Assembly: GCA_947625045.1 (NCBI GenBank)
Contig: CANQMW010000002.1
Coordinates: 124,001-188,000 of the forward strand
DNA from: an uncultured Oscillospiraceae bacterium
GTDB lineage: Bacteria > Bacillota > Clostridia > Oscillospirales > Oscillospiraceae
DNA: 64,000 nucleotides
Direction: 5' to 3'
The position numbers were made by a program, and so were the translations under genes. Positions 59,948-64,000 of this stretch are shown here, piece by piece (positions within the stretch are counted from its first letter, which is position 1; every line of letters begins with the position of its first letter). The notes under the pieces are model-generated. The model had not been told where the DNA came from. It saw nothing but the letters and a program-made list of their open reading frames with translations, and searched no databases.

Positions 59948-61258
59948 TTAGTCCGTGCCGCCGACCACGGCGCCCACGTTGTTGGAGTCCTGGGCCAGCT
60001 GCAAAATGGTGGCCCGCAGGTTCGCCATGGCATTGGTGTCGCAGGGGTGGTTCACGCCAACCACCTGCTGGACCGTGTCGCCCATGAACACGAGGATGGG
60101 CCCGGATTGGTCGGACAGGATGACGTACACGGTGATGGTGTCGCCGGAGGTGACCTCGGCGGTATCGCCGGTGGCGGTGATGGAGGTGACCTGCTGGACG
60201 AAGCTGGTGGCCACGCTGCCGCTGAGGGTCAGATATCCCGGGTCATAGCCGCTGATGGTGTAGTCCACGTACACGCCCTCCACGGAGACGCCGTTCAGCC
60301 AGCCGTTGGCGGCCTGCTGGGCCTGGGCGATGTCCTCCCGCAGGTCCGTAAGCGGCCCGCCGGCGAAGGTGGGCACGGTGCTCTCCGGCAGCACGGGCAC
60401 ATAGGGAAGGTCGTCCACGCCCCGGAGCCAGTAGTACACAGTGCCGTAGTCCTCCGACGCTGTCACGGCCAGGCACGGCCCCGTGAAGGACACGGTGACG
60501 GCGGAGGCGTCGGGCATGGTGAACACGTAGTCCGTGGTCTGGGTGAGGTCGATGTTCTGGTCCGGGCTCTGCTCCACCCGGTCTATGGCCGCGTTCGCGA
60601 GAAGTGCGAACACCTGCTGGACGATGGCCGGGTCGGAGGAGGTGAGAGTGGCGCCGCCGTTCTGCCGCCGGCCAACGGTGAGGGGCGTGTTCTGGGAGAA
60701 TTGATCGGCAAAGGCGCGCATATTGGCGCTGTTGTAGAGATCGAAGATGTCGAAGTCGCCGCCGTAGCCGGGGAAGGCCAGGGCCCAGAGAGCGTCCCCG
60801 CCGGTGACGGTATAGGTGCCGGCGGTCAGCGTCACGTCCCGGCCGGTGAAGGTCACGGAATAGGTCTCCCCGTCCGCCATGGTGAAGGTGAAGACGGTCT
60901 TCTGTGCGGCGGTGTCCACGCCGGGGGCCCGGCCGGTGACGGTCATGGCCCGCAGGGCGTCGCAGGCAGAGATGATGCTGGTGCGGTCGAAGATGGGGGA
61001 GTCGAAGCTGTCCCCCACCCGCATGGACAGGGCCACGGGGGTGTCGTCATAGTAGCTGGCCGCAAAGTCCCGCCAGCCCATGAATTCCAGCAGGGACTGC
61101 TCCCGGAATTCGCCGGCGTCCGCCTCCTGCCCGTCGGGGGCGGGGGCGTTCTCCACGGCCACCGGCTCCGAGCCCGGCAGCAGGCTCACATAGCCCTCGC
61201 AGCCGCAAAGGCACACATACAGCGCCAGCGCGGCCAGCAGCACCAGGTATTTTTTCAT
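59948..61258 (-). CDS. Large predicted lipoprotein, unknown function
   Basis: 436 residues. The N-terminus MKKYLVLLAALALYVCLCGC is a lipoprotein signal with lipobox LCGC; the mature protein would be anchored by the last Cys of that motif. The body is Thr/Asp/Ala-rich with repeated short beta-like units (FTFTMADGETYSVTF, DYVFTMPDASAVTVSF, YTVTGGDALWAL), suggesting two or three similar beta domains outside the cell. A C-terminal part (ATSFVQQVTSITATGDTAEV) has a DUF4830-like look but I do not assign a family. AGGGAG precedes the ATG; promoter upstream. Function unknown. Confidence 0.82.
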   Translation of the reverse strand: MKKYLVLLAALALYVCLCGCEGYVSLLPGSEPVAVENAPAPDGQEADAGEFREQSLLEFMGWRDFAASYYDDTPVALSMRVGDSFDSPIFDRTSIISACDALRAMTVTGRAPGVDTAAQKTVFTFTMADGETYSVTFTGRDVTLTAGTYTVTGGDALWALAFPGYGGDFDIFDLYNSANMRAFADQFSQNTPLTVGRRQNGGATLTSSDPAIVQQVFALLANAAIDRVEQSPDQNIDLTQTTDYVFTMPDASAVTVSFTGPCLAVTASEDYGTVYYWLRGVDDLPYVPVLPESTVPTFAGGPLTDLREDIAQAQQAANGWLNGVSVEGVYVDYTISGYDPGYLTLSGSVATSFVQQVTSITATGDTAEVTSGDTITVYVILSDQSGPILVFMGDTVQQVVGVNHPCDTNAMANLRATILQLAQDSNNVGAVVGGTD

Positions 61259-61298
61259 ATCGGTTCTCCCTTCGTGGGGCAGATAAACAGTTTTTAAC

Positions 61299-61327
61299 AG
61301 TATATCACGGCGGGACCCGAAAAGCAA
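61299..61327 (-). promoter_or_regulatory. Promoter of the lipoprotein gene
   Basis: On the - strand TTGCTT (61327-61322), 17 nt, TATACT (61304-61299). Its -35 immediately follows the terminator of the upstream kdgK gene. Confidence 0.6.
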
Positions 61328-61353
61328 ATCCCCCGGCCGGATGGCCGGGGGAT
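61328..61353 (-). terminator. Terminator of the eda-kdgK operon
   Basis: Perfect 11-bp stem (61328-61338 with 61343-61353), ATCC-type loop, followed on the - strand by TTTGCTTTT. About 20 nt after the kdgK stop. Confidence 0.88.
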
Positions 61354-61372
61354 GAACGTATGTAAGAGAGAC

Positions 61373-62401
61373 TTACCGCTGGATGCGGCCGGAGCCGTCG
61401 CCGCCGGCCAGCTTCTCCACCTCGGCGATGGTCATCATGTTGTAGTCGCCCTCGATGGAGTGCTTCAGCGCGGAGGCCGCCACGGCGAACTCCACCGCCG
61501 CCTGGGTGCTCTTGCCCGCCAAAAGCGCGTAGATCAGGCCGCCGCCGAAGCTGTCGCCGCCGCCCACGCGGTCCACGATGCGCAGCTCGTACTTCTTGCT
61601 GAAGGCGTACTCGCCGCTGGCAACATCATAAAGCATAGCGCTCCAGCCGTTGTCGGAGGCGGAGTGGCTCTCCCGCAGGGTGATGGCCACCTTCTCGAAG
61701 TGGAACTTGTCCGCCAGCTGCTTGGCCACGGATTTGTAGCCCTCCCGGTTGATCTCGCCGGCGTAGATGTCGGTCTTCTCGGCCTCGATGCCGAACACGT
61801 CCTTGGCGTCCTCCTCGTTGGAGATGCACACGTCCACGTACTGGCACAGGTCGGTCATGGCCGCCCGGGCCTGCTCACGGGTCCACAGCTTGCCCCGGTA
61901 GTTCAGGTCGCAGCTGATCTTCACACCCTTGGCCTTGGCGGCCTTGCAGGCCTCCCGGCAGATCTCCACCACATTGGGGCCCAGGGCCGGGGTGATGCCG
62001 GTGAAGTGGAACCAGTCGGCGCCGTCCAGGATCTTGTCCCAGTCGAAGTCGGCGGTGGTGGCCTCCTGGATGGCGGAGTGGGCGCGGTCATAGATGCACA
62101 CGCTGCCACGCTGGGAGGCGCCCTTCTCGTTGAAGTAGATGCCGATGCGGTCGCCGCCCCGGACGATCTTGGTGGTATCCACGCCGTAGCGGCGCAGGCT
62201 GTTGATGGCGCACTGGCCCAGAGCGTGGGCGGGCAGCTTGGTGACGTAGACGGAGTCCACGCCGTAGTTGGCAAGGGACACGGACACGTTGGCCTCGCCG
62301 CCGCCGAAGGTGAATTCCAGGTTGCTGGCCTGGACGAAACGCTCATAGTTGAACGGCTGCAGCCGCATCATCAGCTCGCCGAAAGTGACTACTCTTGCCA
62401 T
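61373..62401 (-). CDS. kdgK: 2-dehydro-3-deoxygluconokinase (KDG kinase)
   Basis: 342-residue PfkB-family kinase that phosphorylates 2-keto-3-deoxygluconate to KDPG. Signature regions: GELMMRLQP at the N-terminus, FGGGEANVSVSLANYG, and signature 2 RVGGGDSFGGGLIYAL with the catalytic Asp. The LNYRGKLWTREQARAAM stretch is typical of KDG kinases. It overlaps the eda stop by 1 nt (TAATG), and the product of this enzyme is the substrate of Eda, so the pair completes uronate/KDG breakdown to pyruvate and glyceraldehyde 3-phosphate. Confidence 0.94.
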   Translation of the reverse strand: MARVVTFGELMMRLQPFNYERFVQASNLEFTFGGGEANVSVSLANYGVDSVYVTKLPAHALGQCAINSLRRYGVDTTKIVRGGDRIGIYFNEKGASQRGSVCIYDRAHSAIQEATTADFDWDKILDGADWFHFTGITPALGPNVVEICREACKAAKAKGVKISCDLNYRGKLWTREQARAAMTDLCQYVDVCISNEEDAKDVFGIEAEKTDIYAGEINREGYKSVAKQLADKFHFEKVAITLRESHSASDNGWSAMLYDVASGEYAFSKKYELRIVDRVGGGDSFGGGLIYALLAGKSTQAAVEFAVAASALKHSIEGDYNMMTIAEVEKLAGGDGSGRIQR

Positions 62402-63039
62402 TATCCACGTACCTCCTTGACGATCTGCACGGCCTCGGCCGTGAGCTCCTTGATCTTCTCAAAATCGCCGGCCTTGATAAGGTCGCCCTTCACCATCCAG
62501 CTGCCGCCGCAGGCCCAGATCTTATTGTAGGCCAGGTAGTCCCGGACGTTGTTGGCGTTGATGCCGCCGGTGGGCATGAACTTTACGTCCACATAGGGGG
62601 CGGCGATGGCCTTGATGTACTTCAAGCCGCCGGCGGGCTCCGCCGGGAAGAACTTGACGATGTTCACGCCGCACTCCAGGGCCTGTTCCACGTCGCTGGG
62701 GTTGCAGGTGCCCGGGGTGATGGGGATGTTCTTCTCCACGCAGTACTTCACCACCTTGGGGTTGGTGCCGGGGCTGACGATGAACTTGGCCCCCGCGGCC
62801 ACGGCCTTGTCCACCTGTTCGGTGGTCAGTACGGTGCCGGCGCCAACCAGCATGTCGGGGAAGTTGTCGGCGATGGCCTTGATGGCGTCCGCGGCGGCGG
62901 CGGTGCGGAAGGTGACCTCCGCGCAGGGCAGGCCGCCCTCGATCAGGGCCTTGGCCAGGGGAATGGCGTCCTTGGCGTCGTCGATGACCACCACGGGCAC
63001 GATGCCGAGCTCATGGAGCTTGTTGAGAACTTCATTCAT
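62401..63039 (-). CDS. eda: KHG/KDPG aldolase
   Basis: 212-residue class I aldolase that splits KDPG to pyruvate and glyceraldehyde 3-phosphate (and may act on 4-hydroxy-2-oxoglutarate). Core motifs: GGLPCAEVTFRTAAA with the catalytic Glu, VGAGTVLTTEQVDKAVAAGAKFIVSPG, and NIVKFFPAEPAGG, whose Lys forms the Schiff base; MPTGGIN follows. GGGAGAG precedes the ATG. It is the first gene of the operon with kdgK, behind a promoter and a LacI-type half-palindrome. Confidence 0.95.
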   Translation of the reverse strand: MNEVLNKLHELGIVPVVVIDDAKDAIPLAKALIEGGLPCAEVTFRTAAAADAIKAIADNFPDMLVGAGTVLTTEQVDKAVAAGAKFIVSPGTNPKVVKYCVEKNIPITPGTCNPSDVEQALECGVNIVKFFPAEPAGGLKYIKAIAAPYVDVKFMPTGGINANNVRDYLAYNKIWACGGSWMVKGDLIKAGDFEKIKELTAEAVQIVKEVRG

Positions 63040-63105
63040 AGTTGCGTCTCTCCCTTCAAATAATAGTCAAATTGGATGGATAAGAGTTCACTCTCTCAGC
63101 CAGGG

Positions 63106-63113
63106 AAGCGCTT
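63106..63113. promoter_or_regulatory. Possible LacI-family or CcpA operator
   Basis: The 8-bp palindrome AAGCGCTT lies ~70 nt upstream of eda, downstream of the predicted transcription start. Such cores are bound by LacI-family regulators and CcpA; the outer positions fit the cre consensus only partly. Confidence 0.4.
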
Positions 63114-63156
63114 ATGCTCATGGTGGAAAATCACCAAGAACAAAACGAGCATAAAT

Positions 63157-63185
63157 ATTATAATTATATAAAATGCAAAAAGCAA
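63157..63185 (-). promoter_or_regulatory. Promoter of eda-kdgK
   Basis: On the - strand TTGCTT (63185-63180), 17 nt, TATAAT (63162-63157), in an AT-rich stretch. The start would be near 63150, giving a leader of ~110 nt. Confidence 0.65.
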
Positions 63186-63263
63186 CGGGTGACCGTTGCA
63201 TTCGTCAGGTTGTTCATATTCGGGGGCCCCATTTTGTGGAAAATGCGCGGAGGATAAACAAAG
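63182..63263. other. Gene-free stretch upstream of the eda promoter
   Basis: Contains a GCAACGG/CCGTTGC hairpin (63182-63188 with 63193-63199) and otherwise no feature I can support. Short open frames here lack ribosome sites. Confidence 0.4.
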
Positions 63264-63292
63264 CGTCGGAGCAAGGAAACCTTGCTCCGACG
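63264..63292 (-). terminator. Terminator facing the DUF1292 gene
   Basis: Perfect 13-bp stem (63264-63276 with 63280-63292) with an AAA loop; on the - strand it is followed by CTTTGTTTATCC. It lies ~190 nt after the DUF1292 stop. Confidence 0.7.
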
Positions 63293-63484
63293 GGCCCGCC
63301 CTGCCGTGGGGGCCGGATTTGTAACCTGCACGACTCGGCAGGTGGGTCGCCTCATGGCGGTTTCCGCGCTTCCAACGTCCGGCATGGCCGGGAGGCCTGC
63401 GCTCCGCCGCCCTATATGGCATCCCTTATAAGAGATGTGGGTCCAATCTGACCCTTGAGACCACGAACAGGGCAGGTTTGTTTC
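63293..63484. other. Gene-free stretch of unknown content
   Basis: About 190 bp with an ACCTGC/GCAGGT hairpin near 63332-63351 and a GGCATGGCCGGG-type GC-rich patch. Frames are open on the - strand but have no ribosome site. It could be a decayed repeat or the 3' untranslated part of the DUF1292 transcript. Confidence 0.4.
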
Positions 63485-63778
63485 TTATTCTTCGGGCAGG
63501 CCGTCCTCCTCGTCGGAGAACACCTGCTCCATATAATAGTCATAGATGCGCTGGAGCTTTTCGTCGTCGTCCACGGACACGAACTGCTCCTCGCCGTTTT
63601 CCTCCACCACTTTAAGGATGATGAAGCCGTAGTCCGGATCGTCCTCGTCCATGTCGGCGGGGAGGAAGACCATGTACTCGTCTCCCTCGAATTCCAGGGT
63701 GGACAGGTGTTCCAGCTCGAACTCGTTGCCGTCGTCGTCCTCGATGGTGATGTAGCTGGCGCCAAATTCGCTCTCCAT
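63485..63778 (-). CDS. DUF1292 family acidic protein (YrzB-like)
   Basis: 97 residues, very acidic (many Asp/Glu). The pattern ITIEDDDGNEFELEHLSTLEFEGDEYMVFLP and YGFIILKVVEENGEEQFVSVDDDEKLQRIYDYY is the DUF1292 signature. Proteins of this family usually sit near ruvX and alaS in Firmicutes; those genes are not visible, but the window ends close by. AAGGAGG lies 6 nt before the ATG at 63778. Function unknown. Confidence 0.9.
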   Translation of the reverse strand: MESEFGASYITIEDDDGNEFELEHLSTLEFEGDEYMVFLPADMDEDDPDYGFIILKVVEENGEEQFVSVDDDEKLQRIYDYYMEQVFSDEEDGLPEE

Positions 63779-63866
63779 GCCGCGCCTCCTTGTCTTGTTC
63801 CCTGTCCCTATTGTATAGCCTGGCCGGGGAGAATGCAAGAGGGAAAATAGGGAGAAACGCCGCCTT

Positions 63867-63977
63867 TCATGCCCCAAATGTCCCCAGCAGCCCCAGGTTC
63901 CCGGCTACCGCCAGCACGCTCATCACCACGGCCAGCGCCAGCGCCGCGGCCAGTATGAGCTTCCGGCTCCTTCTCAT
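63867..63977 (-). CDS. Candidate 36-residue membrane peptide
   Basis: A short frame from an ATG at 63977 to a TGA at 63867: a basic start (MRRSRK), one hydrophobic helix (LILAAALALAVVMSVLAVAG), then a Gly/Leu-rich tail. GGGGTGA lies 5 nt before the ATG. It could be a small membrane protein or a signal-like peptide. It is 88 bp upstream of the DUF1292 gene on the same strand and may share its transcript. I do not recognise it. Confidence 0.45.
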   Translation of the reverse strand: MRRSRKLILAAALALAVVMSVLAVAGNLGLLGTFGA

Positions 63978-64000
63978 ACCCTTCACCCCTCTCTGCCAGT

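Noticed and set aside
61373..62401. kdgK considered as fructokinase or ribokinase
   Set aside because: The adjacent overlapping KDPG aldolase and KDG-kinase-like segments make the KDG assignment the better one.
63164..63385. Short - strand ORF of about 73 codons between eda and the DUF1292 gene
   Set aside because: It lacks a ribosome site, crosses the terminator stem at 63264-63292 and looks like a translated repeat.

Overview
The window is about 64 kb of a high-GC, gene-dense low-redundancy chromosome from a Gram-positive bacterium. The best fit is a gut-type Clostridia member of the Oscillospiraceae group (Oscillibacter/Flavonifractor-like). The grounds are a T-box riboswitch, an ECF transporter module, a ClpE-like ATPase, AddAB instead of RecBCD, an OhrR regulator, a TagF-like teichoic enzyme, clear sigma-A promoters, strong Shine-Dalgarno sites, and several copies of a palindromic intergenic repeat of a kind I associate with this group. 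The assignment is an inference from gene content, not from a marker-gene comparison.

Layout. Positions 1-4899 (+): end of aspS, then comM, thiI and an M29 aminopeptidase. 4973-6416: a secreted YD-repeat-like protein (-), and behind it an unassigned structured RNA with its own promoter and terminator. 6417-9148: cinA, a GtrB-like polyprenyl-phosphate glycosyltransferase, and an OhrR-type regulator (-).

9299-30673 is a large cell-surface glycan locus made of two convergent operons that meet at a 28-bp perfect palindrome (15512-15539). The + operon encodes two GT2 enzymes, a Wzx-type flippase, a fusion of a DXD sugar transferase with a TagF-like glycerophosphotransferase, and a LicD protein. 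The - operon starts at rfbB and continues with a WecE-type aminotransferase, two giant paralogous membrane proteins that end in a choline-binding-like repeat, two ATP-grasp ligases, an SbnB-like member of the ornithine cyclodeaminase family, a DPM1/GtrB-like transferase, a sugar-transfer-associated ATP-grasp protein and three GT2 enzymes. Together they suggest a teichoic-like phosphopolymer carrying 4-amino-4,6-dideoxygalactose, possibly an unusual amino acid, and phospho-substituents, built inside, flipped, and decorated outside.

30746-45700 is mostly on the - strand: two half-size chromate-type transporters with a YbaK deacylase; a divergent PfkB kinase (+); an NrnA-like DHH phosphoesterase; an ABC exporter; ClpE-like ATPase, CvpA and a membrane-anchored beta-propeller-like protein; truA with the ECF energizing module (ecfT, ecfA2, ecfA1); and an RlmI-like methyltransferase. 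45927-53928 (+): mntP, addB, addA, rpmE and a small conserved-looking ORF. 53970-57325 (-): a trpXYZ-like tryptophan ABC transporter under a Trp-specific T-box with a consensus promoter. 57357-63977: psuG, a DUF1294 gene, alaX (+), a large lipoprotein, the KDG kinase/KDPG aldolase pair, a DUF1292 gene and a 36-codon ORF at the edge.

Cross-cutting signals: five copies of two related palindromic repeat subfamilies; three genes (PfkB, addB, DUF1294) whose ATG lies exactly 6 nt after a -10 hexamer, which predicts leaderless mRNAs; and extensive 1-8 nt start/stop overlaps inside the operons.
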